The notes under the pieces: model-generated
Seen by the model: only the letters and a program-made list of their open reading frames with translations
What the model was told of the DNA's origin: nothing
Database searches by the model: none
Shown here: positions 19,518 through 28,849 of the stretch, one piece after another
Layout: each line of letters begins with the position of its first letter
How positions within the stretch are numbered: position 1 is the first letter of the stretch
Translations under genes and position numbers: made by a program
From: Oxalobacteraceae bacterium
GTDB lineage: Bacteria > Pseudomonadota > Gammaproteobacteria > Burkholderiales > Burkholderiaceae_D
Length of the DNA stretch: 48,143 bases
Assembly: GCA_021768485.1 (NCBI GenBank)
Contig: JAIZVZ010000027.1
Coordinates: 1 to 48,143, forward strand
Direction of reading: 5' to 3'

Positions 19518-20777
19518 TCATACACGCAAAAATTGTACTGTCTTTTCGCGCCGCAGCAGGCAAATGAGCAGCATGCACAACGCTGACAGCAGCAGCGCCG
19601 CGCTGCCGATGCAAAACAGAATCCGGTACGACGTGCGCCCGCCGACAATCCACACCATGGCATTGGCAGCGCCAGCCTGAGCGGCGGCAAAGCAAAAACT
19701 CATCGCAGTCCAGTTGGCCTTGTGGCGGGCCAGGCCGCCGATTTCCAGCGTATAACTGGAGGCGGCGCCGACGATGCCGGGAGAAAAAAATCCGACCAGT
19801 AGCGAAGACAGCAGCAGCGCCGTGCCGCCGTGCTCGAGCAAGGGTAGCGCAACGCCGCCGGCCTTCAGTAAAAATGCGGCGGTCAGCGTCTTGCCGAGGC
19901 CGAAGCGGTCGGCGATGACGCCGGTCAGATAAGGACCGCAGGCCGCGCCGATGCCGAAACAGGCCCAAAAAAACGCCGCATCGACCAGCGGCCGGTGCAG
20001 CTCGCCAAGCAGATAATCGGCCCAGAACAAGGTATGCGGCAGGTAGCCGACGGCGTTCAGCGTGTAGGCGACCAGCAGCAGCCATACCGGCGCCGGCATC
20101 GCCGGCCAGGCCGGCCAGCTCCTGGCGGGCGCCACCGGCAGGCAAGGCGCCGGCGACAGCGGGGGCGGCGCAGACAGGGACAGCGAAGACGGCGGCGGCA
20201 AGGACATGGGCGGCGGCCAGCGGCGCCAGGTCAGCATGGTCAGCGTCAAGCACAGGCCGGCCAGCGCCAGCCAGGTGGCCGCCAGATCGCGCGCCATCAG
20301 GCTCGGCACCACCGTGGCCGAAGCCACGATGCCCAGCCCGACGCCGGAAAACACGATGCCGCCGATCCGGCCCCTGAAGCGCGGCGCGCTGTGCGGCAAG
20401 ATCAGCACCGGCGCCAGCACCATCAATACTGCGCCGCAGGCACCGACCGTGGTGCGCCAGCACAGAAACCAATAAATGCCGGCACCGCGCCAGGCGCAGG
20501 CCAGAAAGCTCAGGCTGCACAGCAGCATGCAGCAGCGCATCAGGCGCACCCCGCCCAGATAGCGCGGCAGCCATGCCGCCAGCACGATGCCAAGCAGGTA
20601 GCCGACCAGATTGGCGGCGCCCAGATAGCCGGCTTCGGTGCGGCTGAACCAGGCCTGCTGAACCAGCAAGGGCAGGATGGCGACATAGGCGAAACGGCCG
20701 ATGCCGACCCCGGTCAGGGTCGCGGCCATGCCGCACCATGCGGCCCCCCTGCCTGCCGCAGCCAGTGATGGCGGCAT
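19518..20777 (-). CDS. YbfB/YjiJ-family MFS transporter
   Basis: A 419-residue major facilitator protein with about twelve membrane segments. It opens with the family hallmark GIGRFAYVAILPLL in the first helix region. The central loop is rich in Pro, Ser and Ala. I set the start at ATG 20777 because only two bases separate it from the TAG stop of the upstream FAD-protein gene; a longer open frame to 21020 is an overlap artefact. The tight coupling suggests export or import of a compound handled by the FAD protein. The substrate is unknown. Confidence 0.88.
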   Translation of the reverse strand: MPPSLAAAGRGAAWCGMAATLTGVGIGRFAYVAILPLLVQQAWFSRTEAGYLGAANLVGYLLGIVLAAWLPRYLGGVRLMRCCMLLCSLSFLACAWRGAGIYWFLCWRTTVGACGAVLMVLAPVLILPHSAPRFRGRIGGIVFSGVGLGIVASATVVPSLMARDLAATWLALAGLCLTLTMLTWRRWPPPMSLPPPSSLSLSAPPPLSPAPCLPVAPARSWPAWPAMPAPVWLLLVAYTLNAVGYLPHTLFWADYLLGELHRPLVDAAFFWACFGIGAACGPYLTGVIADRFGLGKTLTAAFLLKAGGVALPLLEHGGTALLLSSLLVGFFSPGIVGAASSYTLEIGGLARHKANWTAMSFCFAAAQAGAANAMVWIVGGRTSYRILFCIGSAALLLSALCMLLICLLRREKTVQFLRV

Positions 20778-20779
20778 CG

Positions 20780-22759
20780 CTATGCCGTCGCCAGGGCCGC
20801 GACAGCGCCGGCTTCGGGGCCCGGCTCGTCGTCGATGGCGCAGTCGAACAGCGGGCCCTGCCGGCCGCCGGCGCCGGACATGTCGGGCGACGACGTCAGC
20901 GAGGCCATCATGCGGCCCACCGCGCGCCCGGCGTCGACCATGGTGGTCGAGTTGGCGCCGGGCCGCGGCAGCACGAAGGTATAGAATTTGCAGCCCTCGA
21001 CCAGCGTCCCCAGGGCCCACAAGCTGGTCTGGGACTGGCCGTCGCGGTTGACCACATTCATATTGCGGTCGACCGTGATGCCGCCCGGATGAAAGGCGCC
21101 ATTCATGAAGGGGCAGACAATGCCGCGCTCGAGCATCTTGCGCATCAGGGGCGACTTGTCTTCGAGCGGCCCCGGCAGCGCCGCCCTGGCACGCAGCAGC
21201 ACATCGGCAAACGCGCTCTTTTCAGGCCAGCGGCTGCGCAGGACGAAACCGGCGCGCTGCTCGTCGAACACGCAATGGGCGCCGGGGCCGAAATCGGCGC
21301 GCACCACGCCGCTGTCCATCAAGGCCAGCAATTCGGCGATCCGCTCTTTCGGCGGACCGACCGCCAGCCGGTTCATGATCGGCAAGAACTGCGACAAGAC
21401 CCAGCGATGCGATTCCTCGCGCAGGCCGCCGAAGTCGATCGCCGCGCGCACCACGTCGCGCACATCGCGCAAGACATCGCAGGCCGATTTGATCGGACTG
21501 TCGAGATTGCCCAGGCGCGCCTGCGTCAGGTCGCGCCGCATGTGGCTCTTGAGCCAGTACGAAAAATGGCGCGGGCTAGCCAGCGCCTGGCGGTCGATCG
21601 GATCGACCAGCTTGTCCCATGACAGCTGATGGCCGGCCTCGACATGCTGGTCGATCAATGCCTGACGCGCCGCATCGCTGTCGCAGATCAGGAAGGCATT
21701 ACAGAACAGCATGGCGCTGATCTTGTCGCGGTACTGGTGCAGATAGGAAAAGTAATAGGCAAATTGCATGTCGCGCCACAGCAAAGGCATGATTTGCGAT
21801 TGAAAATCGAGCTTGCCGCCAGGCGTGTCGCGCTTGAGCGCTTCGAGCCGCGCAAAGGTGAAAAACTTTGGCTTGTATTGGCCGAACACGCCTTTCTGGT
21901 TGATCGCCCGCGCCGTCAATGGCAGGCCGGAACGCGAGTAGAGCAGGATTTTCGGCTCGCTGCCCGACGGCTTGTAATCGAGGCGCTGCGTACGGTTGCG
22001 GCCGCTGGCGACACGCTCTTCGAATTTGCCGCCGCGGCCATAGGTCAGTTGCGAGATCAGGTCGAAGCTGGTCAGCCCCATGCCTTCGATGGCCACGGTG
22101 TCGCTGGCGGCGATGCTCGAGGTGGCATTGCGGATCGGATAAGGCTCGAAAATGACCTGGGCGCGCGGGTTCAGCGCTTGCGCCGCGGCCACTTTTTGCG
22201 CCAGCGCCCGCTCGTCGGCATCGGGCTCCTTGCGCGCATGGCCGGTGGTCAGAAACACATGGTCGACCGCATACTGGCGGCTGTCGTAAAAGACGGTCCA
22301 GCCGGCGCCGCGCGGCAGCAGATCGTCGACCCCGGCATAGTTGTGCAGAAAAATCGTGACATGGGCCGGTGCATGGCCTTTCATGTATTCGAAGACCCAG
22401 CGCAGATAGTCGCCGAACAGCGCGCGCGAATAATAGGCATTGCGCTCGAGCCCGCCATCGCCATCCTTGACGCTGGGCTTGCCGGTCCTGCTGAGCCAGT
22501 CGAAAAACGAGGGGCCATAGAGCAGCGGCCCGGCGTCGCGCACGGTGTCGTCGGAAAACTGCGTCATCTGGCAAGCGACCGTATTGACCAGCAAATGCCC
22601 GGACTGGTCGGTCGTGTGGCAACCGGGCCCGAATTCGCGCGAATCGAACAAATACAATTCCAGCGGCTTTGCCGCCTCATCGTTTCTGGCGTAGGCAATG
22701 ATGCGATCCAATACCGACAGACCTCGCGGTCCCAAACCGATAATCGCAATTCTATGCAT
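20780..22759 (-). CDS. FAD/NAD(P)-binding protein (PF13454-like)
   Basis: A 659-residue protein beginning with a Rossmann nucleotide-binding motif, IAIIGLGPRGLSVLDRI, then GPGCHTTDQSGHLLVNT. A central IEGMGLTSFDLISQLTYGRGG gives a second dinucleotide-binding region, and TTGHARKEP matches the ATG motif of flavin monooxygenase-like proteins. This is the domain type annotated as FAD-NAD(P)-binding (NAD_binding_9), found in natural-product and iron-related loci. A TGAGGGG ribosome site precedes the ATG. No biosynthetic partner besides the coupled MFS transporter is present, so the reaction remains unknown. Confidence 0.85.
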   Translation of the reverse strand: MHRIAIIGLGPRGLSVLDRIIAYARNDEAAKPLELYLFDSREFGPGCHTTDQSGHLLVNTVACQMTQFSDDTVRDAGPLLYGPSFFDWLSRTGKPSVKDGDGGLERNAYYSRALFGDYLRWVFEYMKGHAPAHVTIFLHNYAGVDDLLPRGAGWTVFYDSRQYAVDHVFLTTGHARKEPDADERALAQKVAAAQALNPRAQVIFEPYPIRNATSSIAASDTVAIEGMGLTSFDLISQLTYGRGGKFEERVASGRNRTQRLDYKPSGSEPKILLYSRSGLPLTARAINQKGVFGQYKPKFFTFARLEALKRDTPGGKLDFQSQIMPLLWRDMQFAYYFSYLHQYRDKISAMLFCNAFLICDSDAARQALIDQHVEAGHQLSWDKLVDPIDRQALASPRHFSYWLKSHMRRDLTQARLGNLDSPIKSACDVLRDVRDVVRAAIDFGGLREESHRWVLSQFLPIMNRLAVGPPKERIAELLALMDSGVVRADFGPGAHCVFDEQRAGFVLRSRWPEKSAFADVLLRARAALPGPLEDKSPLMRKMLERGIVCPFMNGAFHPGGITVDRNMNVVNRDGQSQTSLWALGTLVEGCKFYTFVLPRPGANSTTMVDAGRAVGRMMASLTSSPDMSGAGGRQGPLFDCAIDDEPGPEAGAVAALATA

Positions 22760-23124
22760 GCTGTACCCCTCAGGTTGGAATTGAAAAAATTTGGATTGAA
22801 AAATTCAGCGAAAAAATCAGCGCGGCAAAGTCGCGGTTTTCAGGTCGTGTTTTCATTTCGAAATAATTCCAAGTGAAAACATTTTTAATCATAGAAGAGG
22901 TGCGCCGGCATCACTTGCGCAAACACAACAGACAAATCGTTGCCGCGCCAACCGTGCGGGCCTATTGCGCGGTATTGCAGCGCATTGCGCCGTATTCGCG
23001 CCATATTCGCGGCATATTCGCGCTGCTGCGCCGGACTGCGGACACAGTTTCTTGACTGAACGCAAAAAGGAAAATGGACCGCGCGTTAGATTACGTACAG
23101 TCAATCACTTGCGGAAGGGAAAAT
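22760..23124. other. Divergent intergenic region with a long dyad
   Basis: 365 bases between two outward-reading genes, without a convincing ORF. The half nearest the FAD gene is AT-rich and should hold its promoter. The half nearest the Cache gene has imperfect 11-bp repetition of a gcgccatattc-like word around 22990-23025. An alternative Cache start (ATG 23074) also lies here. Confidence 0.6.
22849..22880. promoter_or_regulatory. Inverted repeat GTTTTCA-N18-TGAAAAC, possible operator
   Basis: Two perfect 7-base arms 18 bases apart, with an ATTTCGAAAT palindrome between them, in the AT-rich upstream region of the FAD-protein gene. The spacing puts like faces on the same side of the helix about two turns apart. 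It could be a regulator binding site; no regulator gene is adjacent. Confidence 0.4.
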
Positions 23125-23715
23125 ATGAACCATCCACGCATTGCCTCACCGATTACTTCACTGAGCGCCGCGCACAGCAGTTTGCCCCGGACTGCGGGCA
23201 AAATTGCGGGCAAAATTGCGGACAAGGCCGCGCCGCGCCTGGCGCGCCGTGGCGCCCTGCTTGCGTGCTGCGTGCGCCTGCTGGCCATGCTGTTGCTCGG
23301 CATTGGAGCGGCGGCCACGGCCAGCGCCGAACCGAGCGAAAAAGACGCGATCGCGCTGGTGGAAAAAGGCGCGGCCTTCATGAAAACCCATGGCAAAGAG
23401 GAAATGATCAAACGCGTCAATGCCAAAGACCCCGATTATCTGCAAGGCGCGCTATATCTGACCATGCGCGATCTCAAAGGTGTAATCCTCGCCAATCCGG
23501 TCAATCAAGCGATGATAGGCAAAGACTTGATCGACGTCCCCGATGCGGACGGCAAGCTGTTCAGGCGCGAAATCGTCGAACTGGCAAAGAAAAAAGGCAA
23601 GGGCTGGGTCGATTACAAATTCAAGAATCCCGTCAGCGGCAGGATCGAGGCCAAGACATCGTATATCCAGCTGGTCGGCGACGTCACGCTGGAAGCCGGG
23701 ATTTATAAAAAATAG
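23125..23715 (+). CDS. Secreted single-Cache-type protein
   Basis: A 196-residue protein with an unusually long basic N-region before a hydrophobic segment and a signal cleavage after ASA near residue 67. The mature part (EKDAIALVEKGAAFMKTHGKE onward, with LFRREIVELAKKKGKGWVDYKFKNP) matches the stand-alone Cache sensor domains found near chemotaxis genes. The start at 23125 has a GGAAGGG ribosome site. ATG 23074 also has one (AAAAAGG) and would add 17 residues. It lies 75 bases before a chemoreceptor gene in the same direction, suggesting a soluble ligand-binding partner for that receptor. Confidence 0.8.
   Translation: MNHPRIASPITSLSAAHSSLPRTAGKIAGKIADKAAPRLARRGALLACCVRLLAMLLLGIGAAATASAEPSEKDAIALVEKGAAFMKTHGKEEMIKRVNAKDPDYLQGALYLTMRDLKGVILANPVNQAMIGKDLIDVPDADGKLFRREIVELAKKKGKGWVDYKFKNPVSGRIEAKTSYIQLVGDVTLEAGIYKK
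23194..23217. repeat. 12-bp in-frame duplication in the signal-peptide region
   Basis: The unit gcgggcaaaatt occurs twice in tandem, with a decayed third copy following. It encodes AGKI-AGKI-ADKA in the Cache protein, so the frame is kept. Confidence 0.85.
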
Positions 23716-23790
23716 CGGGCTGCCATGGATGCCGCGCGGCCGGCCGGCAAACGCCGGCTGCGCCTCATTTCTTCTTTGACGGGAGCGCTC

Positions 23791-25488
23791 ATGTTAAACA
23801 AATTGCACATCGGTCCGAAGCTGCTGCTGGCGCCCTGCATGGTCTTGCTATTGCTGATCATGCTGGCGGCCGGCGCCTGTTACGGCATGCTCAGACAGAG
23901 CCGGACCCTGGAAAACATGGTGCAGGTAAGGGCCGCGCATGCCAAGATGGTGGCCGATATCGGCAGCGACACCAAATATGCGCACGCCAACATCTACCAG
24001 CTGCTGGCATGGATTAACGGCAGCTTCGCCCAGGCGCGGCTCGATGCGCTGGTCGCCGAGATCCGCGCCCGCCAGGCAGCGCTGCAGCGCCAGGTGCAGG
24101 CATTGGAAAAGGAAGCCGAGGCCGGCAACGGCGAACGCAAGATCGCCGTCGAAGTCGGCGCCGCAATGGCCGCCTATCAAAAAACGGTCGGCGACGTCAT
24201 CGAACTGGCGCCGATCGATCAGGGCACCGGCACTGCCGCCATGTCGAAGGCTGAAAAGGCATTCGAAACGCTGGCGCAACATCTCGACAGCCTGTCTGCC
24301 CTCGAAAAAAACCTGAGCGAGCAGGCATATAACGACGCCCGCGCCGAATCGGCGTCGCTGACCGGATTGATGGCGGCCATGGTGGCGCTGTCGATCGCCT
24401 TGTCGCTGCTGGCTACCATACTGGTGCGGCAAAACCTGCTCAAGGAAATTCGCGGCATCGAAACCGCCGTGCACGAACTGGAAATGGGACATCTGTTTCT
24501 CGAACCGCAAACCTACGGCAACGACGAAATCGCGCAGACCGCCAGGACGCTCGACCACACCATCGGCAAGCTGAACCGGACCCTGCGCACCATTCTCGAA
24601 TCGGTGCAGGCGGTCGACCTCGCCTCCGGCGAAATCGCGCAGGGCAACGCCGACCTCTCCTCGCGCACCGAATCGCAAGCCAGCGCACTCGAGCAGACCG
24701 CCAGCGCGCTCGAACAATTGACGGCCACCGTGCAAAACAATGCCGACAATGCCCAGCTGGGACGGCAACTGGCGGCGACCGCCGCCGATTTTGCGGTCAA
24801 GGGCGGCGCCATGGTCGAACGCGTGGTCGCAACCATGGATTCGATCAAGCAAAGCTCGGGCAAGATCGTCGACATCATCGGCGTCATCGACGGCATTGCG
24901 TTTCAAACCAATATCCTGGCCTTGAACGCGGCGGTGGAGGCGGCGCGCGCCGGCGAGCAGGGGCGCGGCTTTGCAGTCGTGGCCAGCGAAGTGCGCGGCC
25001 TGGCGCAGCGCTCGGCCGCTGCCGCCAGGGAGATCAAGGAATTGATCGCCGCTTCCGTGCAAGGCGTCGACGGCGGCAACAAGCTGGTCCACGAAACCGG
25101 CAAGAACATGACCGACATCGTCGCCTCGGTCAGGGAAGTCAATGAAATCATGAGCCGCATCAGCCTGGCCAGCGCGGAACAGGCCAACGGCATCGTCGAG
25201 GTCAATCAGGCGGTGATGCAGATGGATTCGATGACGCAGCAAAACGCGGCCCTGGTCGAACAGGCCGCCGCCGCCGCCGAAAGCCTGCAGGAACAGGCCA
25301 TCACGCTATCGCGCGAAGTGGCCGTGTTCACGCTCGACAAGCCCAAAGCCGGCAACCTGCAGCTGGTGCAATCATCGCATCGGCCGCAGCCAGTGCCGGA
25401 ACGCGGCATGCTGAACGGCGTGCAAAACAGTAGGCCGAACAGCGCACCGAACAGCACGCGGCGGCGCGGCAAGCCGGCGGCCCGCTGA
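23791..25488 (+). CDS. Methyl-accepting chemotaxis protein
   Basis: A 565-residue chemoreceptor. Transmembrane helix 1 is at about residues 10-34 and helix 2 near 190-213, enclosing a four-helix-bundle type periplasmic domain. A HAMP-like segment follows, then a coiled-coil signalling domain. The hairpin tip [21 protein letters not shown] and [19 protein letters not shown] are fully conserved. There is no C-terminal NWETF-type CheR tether; the tail is basic and rich in Asn, Arg and Ser. The start at 23791 follows a GGGAG ribosome site; an upstream frame to 23725 lacks one. It probably forms an operon with the Cache gene. Confidence 0.94.
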   Translation: MLNKLHIGPKLLLAPCMVLLLLIMLAAGACYGMLRQSRTLENMVQVRAAHAKMVADIGSDTKYAHANIYQLLAWINGSFAQARLDALVAEIRARQAALQRQVQALEKEAEAGNGERKIAVEVGAAMAAYQKTVGDVIELAPIDQGTGTAAMSKAEKAFETLAQHLDSLSALEKNLSEQAYNDARAESASLTGLMAAMVALSIALSLLATILVRQNLLKEIRGIETAVHELEMGHLFLEPQTYGNDEIAQTARTLDHTIGKLNRTLRTILESVQAVDLASGEIAQGNADLSSRTESQASALEQTASALEQLTATVQNNADNAQLGRQLAATAADFAVKGGAMVERVVATMDSIKQSSGKIVDIIGVIDGIAFQTNILALNAAVEAARAGEQGRGFAVVASEVRGLAQRSAAAAREIKELIAASVQGVDGGNKLVHETGKNMTDIVASVREVNEIMSRISLASAEQANGIVEVNQAVMQMDSMTQQNAALVEQAAAAAESLQEQAITLSREVAVFTLDKPKAGNLQLVQSSHRPQPVPERGMLNGVQNSRPNSAPNSTRRRGKPAAR

Positions 25489-25511
25489 CGGTTTGCCGGG
25501 GACGCTGCGAA

Positions 25512-26375
25512 TTAGGCTTTTGCCTTGGCCTTCTTGTAGGCCACGACTTGCTGTTGCTGCTCGCCGAGACCGGCAATGCCGAGCCGCAGCTGGTCGCCGG
25601 CCTGCAGGAAGCGCGGCGGCCGCATGCCGATACCGACGCCCGCCGGCGTGCCGGTGGCGATGAGGTCGCCCGGCTCGAGCGTCATGAAGCGGCTGACATA
25701 GCTGACCAGCTTGGCGGCCGAAAAAATCATGTCTCGCGTGCTGCCGGTCTGCATCCGTTCCTCGTTCAGGTCCAGATACAGATCCAGGCGCTGGACGTTT
25801 TCGATCTCGCTGCGCGTGACCAGCCACGGCCCCACCGGGCAGAAGGTGTCGCAGCCCTTGCCCTTGTCCCACTGCGGGCCGCGCTCGAATTGATATTCGC
25901 GCTCGGAGACATCGTTGACCACGCAATAGCCGGCGACATAAGACAGCGCGTCTTTTTCGCTGACGTACTGGGCGCGGCTGCCGATGACGATGCCGAGCTC
26001 GACTTCCCAGTCGGCCTTTTTCGAGCCCCTGGGCAGCATGATGTCGTCGTCCGGCCCCGACAGCGAGGAGATCGCCTTCATGAACAGCACCGGTTCGCTC
26101 GGCTTGTCGAGGCCCGCCTCCCTGGCGTGGCTGGCGTAATTCAAGCCGACGGCGACGATCTTGCCGATGCCTGCCAGCGGCACGCCGAAACGCGGATTGC
26201 CGCGCACCTTGGGCAGACTGTCAGGTTTGATTTTTTCGAGACGGGCCAGCGCCTTCGGCGACAATTGGCCGGCGTCGAGATCGGCGATCACGGCCGACAG
26301 GTCGCGCAGAATGCCCTCTTCATCGAGCATGCCGGGTTTTTCCTTGCCTGGACGGCCATAGCGAACAAGTTTCAT
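25512..26375 (-). CDS. Fumarylacetoacetate hydrolase family protein
   Basis: A 287-residue FAH-fold enzyme. Metal ligands are in WEVELGIVIG (two Glu) and VVNDVSERE (Asp), with FMKAISSLSGP and IATGTPAGVGIG forming the pocket. This subgroup covers acylpyruvases, 2,4-diketo-3-deoxy-sugar hydrolases and proteins often labelled ureidoglycolate lyase, and is shorter than true fumarylacetoacetase. The start at 26375 has a CAGGAAAA ribosome site, so a longer open frame to 26777 was rejected. It is a lone gene, and the substrate cannot be fixed from sequence. Confidence 0.9.
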   Translation of the reverse strand: MKLVRYGRPGKEKPGMLDEEGILRDLSAVIADLDAGQLSPKALARLEKIKPDSLPKVRGNPRFGVPLAGIGKIVAVGLNYASHAREAGLDKPSEPVLFMKAISSLSGPDDDIMLPRGSKKADWEVELGIVIGSRAQYVSEKDALSYVAGYCVVNDVSEREYQFERGPQWDKGKGCDTFCPVGPWLVTRSEIENVQRLDLYLDLNEERMQTGSTRDMIFSAAKLVSYVSRFMTLEPGDLIATGTPAGVGIGMRPPRFLQAGDQLRLGIAGLGEQQQQVVAYKKAKAKA

Positions 26376-26657
26376 TGATTTTCCTGATGGGTGCTTGCTG
26401 TCAAGCGAAGCGCGCAGTATAGCAAACGCCCATTCCACCGGAGCAAGCAGCGGCACCGGCCGCGCCGCCGCTTTCTGTATTTCATCACAGATTCTGTTCC
26501 CGCTGGCGACGTCATGAATTCTTACACTGTCTTCGCTGATGCGCCGACTTCCGCCATCCGCATGTGTCATTAATATATGAAGCGCGCGATAGCGCCAGTC
26601 TCGCTGCAGAGCCATCTGCAGCGGCTCCCTTAACTTGACACCGCGATAGGATCTGCC

Positions 26658-27167
26658 ATGCGTACCTCTACCCACTCGCCTTCCGGCACCGGCAAACCGC
26701 ACGCCGCCGCTGCCGCCCCCGATGCCATCGAACTCCTGACCAGCGATCATGCGAATGTCAAAGCGCTGTTCGAACAATACCAGGGCCTAAGCGAGCGCGC
26801 CCACGCCACCAAGAAAAAGCTCGCCACCGAGATCTGCCTGGAATTGACCAGGCACACCACGGCGGAAGAAGAGATTTTTTATCCGGCCGTGCGCGCCTGC
26901 GCCAGGGACAATGAAGATCTGGTCGACGAGGCCGTGGTCGAACATGCTTCGGCCAAGCAATTGATCGCGCAAATCCTGGCGATGGAACCCGGCGACGCAC
27001 TGTACGATGCAAAAATTAAAGTCTTATCGGATCAGATCGAACACCATGTCGAGGAAGAGGAAAACGAAATGTTTCCCAAGGCCCGCAAAAGCGCACTCGA
27101 CTTTGTCGCGCTCGGCGAAGCGATCGAAGCACGCAAGGCCGAGGTCGGCTTGCCGCTGGAGATTTGA
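26658..27167 (+). CDS. Hemerythrin-domain protein
   Basis: A 169-residue protein with a Ser/Ala-rich leader of about 20 residues, then a hemerythrin HHE four-helix bundle. Di-iron ligands are visible as SDH near residue 30, RHTTAEEEIFYPA (HxxxE), EHASAKQL and EHHVEEEENEMFPKA (HxxxE). Such proteins sense or store oxygen or nitric oxide or protect against oxidative damage. There is no output domain. It is divergent from the FAH-family gene and followed by a hairpin. Confidence 0.93.
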   Translation: MRTSTHSPSGTGKPHAAAAAPDAIELLTSDHANVKALFEQYQGLSERAHATKKKLATEICLELTRHTTAEEEIFYPAVRACARDNEDLVDEAVVEHASAKQLIAQILAMEPGDALYDAKIKVLSDQIEHHVEEEENEMFPKARKSALDFVALGEAIEARKAEVGLPLEI

Positions 27168-27184
27168 ACTACTAAGTTGACGGG

Positions 27185-27203
27185 CGACTCGGGGTCCGAG
27201 TCG
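27185..27203. terminator. Hairpin after the hemerythrin gene
   Basis: CGACTCGG and CCGAGTCG form a perfect 8-bp stem with a three-base loop, 17 bases past the stop codon. It lacks a T-tract but is placed as a terminator. Confidence 0.5.
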
Positions 27204-27345
27204 ATACGCAATTTCGTCTACGATGGCAGGCATTGAATTAGCTACCGTCACACCGGACGCCGGCAGCGCCCGGTTTACGCGGAGACAGCGGTGCTACGCC
27301 GTACCTAGCAATCCTGCGCTCTTCCCGTGATGTGCTTTGCACGAA

Positions 27346-28737
27346 TTAGGAAAATTTCAGTAGATTAAGCCGATTAATAGTCAGCGTTTTTTTCGCCGAA
27401 CAGTACTCGGCTCTATGAAATTCAAAATTAGCTTTTTGTATATCGCTGAGCGATGAGTCAACAGCACTCATGATTTCGAGTATCATCTGCTGAGAAGTTC
27501 TCATTCCAAAAATAATGCCTTTTAAATGACTTTCCTTGTAATGCATCAAGCGTTCCTGAGAATTCTTTCGATCTGAGCACCATGCGCTCTTAACCGCACG
27601 GTGTTCATGTTCACGTTGCCATTCTGGGAATTTGTGCGATATGGCATTGACATACTTCTGCCAGTACTCAGCCGGATAGTCTGGTGAGCTATATTTACTC
27701 GCTAGTGCGCTTAGTTTTTGACCTAACGATAACCAATGTCGATGTAGAGACATTTGAGGTAAATATCCCAATCCTTCAAATACATTAACCGTCGGCGGCT
27801 CTGAGCTGTACTGAACTTTATAAAGTTCCAGTGACTGATTCTCTTCCATTTCCAAATAAATTTTTCCGTCCTGCTCTTCGAATTCAAATATCAAACAAAT
27901 TCCGCGATGACCTGAAGCATAATGGCCCCACATTGCCGCGTCGTCGTTTTTCTCTGTAAAACACGCAATGTAATACTCATCATAAATCGCCTTCACACAT
28001 GCATCCAAATAAAGCGCTGGATAACTTGTCAGTAAAGTAATGATGTTCTGCTTTGCGATTCCATCTTGTGAGAATTGATGTTGATTTTCATACATAGCTT
28101 GCAAATGCAATTGAGCGCTAGATCGAGAAGTGACATTAGCCTGCAGATTCAGCATGCTCGAGCTCAAAAATCTGGCACATGCAGTGATTGTTCTAATCGG
28201 GGTTGCGGGAGGTTTTAAGTCAAGCCCACTCAAAAAATCAATGTGCCCATTTTTCCTGAGGGTCTCCGCTAGCAAATGCAAAAATTGAGCATGATATATA
28301 TCAAGGAGAAATCGCAACTCATCTTTGGCAAGCCGACGCTTTCTTTTTAATAGAGATAATAGTTTTGAAATAAGCTTATCAGCCTTCGCGGACTCGATAA
28401 ATATTTCCAACAGTCTCCTGATAGGTGCTTCAGGAAGGTTATCGGGAGTCGAACGAGACAGGATATGCTCCCCCCCAAAGGAAACACTATTCCCTCCCAC
28501 CGACACTATAGCTGCCGCATTGAGCAGGCAAAAACAATAGTGTTGAATGAAATTACTCCAGAGTACCTCGTCTCCATCCCAAAATGCGTCCTGTATCCCA
28601 TCCATAGGATCATTGTTTTGCTCCAAAGTACCTAAGTACAGTTCTCGCAACCGTAACTCATCGGCTACTGTCTTCTGCGGCACTTGGTTGGAAAGAATAA
28701 TTTCCGGACGGAATCTATAAAGGCGTTTTGTTGTCAT
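27346..28737 (-). CDS. DUF2971-like protein in an AT-rich island
   Basis: A 463-residue cytosolic protein. LYRFRP near the N-terminus, NDPMDG, ACFTEKNDDAAMWGHYASGH followed by RGICLIFEF, and KGIIFGMRTSQQ near the end match DUF2971. Function is unknown; such genes are frequent in accessory and defence regions. Base composition differs sharply from its neighbours. By hand count one 60-base line (28321-28380) has 19 G/C and another (27781-27840) has 26, against 40 in an argH line. I infer recent horizontal acquisition. No integrase, transposase or clear flanking direct repeat was found. Confidence 0.8.
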   Translation of the reverse strand: MTTKRLYRFRPEIILSNQVPQKTVADELRLRELYLGTLEQNNDPMDGIQDAFWDGDEVLWSNFIQHYCFCLLNAAAIVSVGGNSVSFGGEHILSRSTPDNLPEAPIRRLLEIFIESAKADKLISKLLSLLKRKRRLAKDELRFLLDIYHAQFLHLLAETLRKNGHIDFLSGLDLKPPATPIRTITACARFLSSSMLNLQANVTSRSSAQLHLQAMYENQHQFSQDGIAKQNIITLLTSYPALYLDACVKAIYDEYYIACFTEKNDDAAMWGHYASGHRGICLIFEFEEQDGKIYLEMEENQSLELYKVQYSSEPPTVNVFEGLGYLPQMSLHRHWLSLGQKLSALASKYSSPDYPAEYWQKYVNAISHKFPEWQREHEHRAVKSAWCSDRKNSQERLMHYKESHLKGIIFGMRTSQQMILEIMSAVDSSLSDIQKANFEFHRAEYCSAKKTLTINRLNLLKFS

Positions 28738-28849
28738 CGTATAGTTAGTAGCACCAAACTGAACTCACATCTCAAACATCGAAACCGGTAGCCCGTACGG
28801 ATTACAAAAATTTGTACTGAATAGCTATTAGTTAGGCTGATCTACATTA

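Noticed and set aside
17491-26375. maiA and the FAH-family gene as a tyrosine-degradation operon
   Set aside because: They are about 7 kb apart on opposite strands, and the FAH-family protein is of the short, non-fumarylacetoacetase subtype.
26376-26777. N-terminal extension of the FAH-family protein
   Set aside because: The ATG at 26375 has a good ribosome site and standard N-terminus; the extension overlaps the divergent hemerythrin gene.
27168-27345. Possible tRNA or attachment site at the edge of the AT-rich island
   Set aside because: No cloverleaf, no T-loop sequence and no matching direct repeat on the other edge; only an 8-bp hairpin could be supported.
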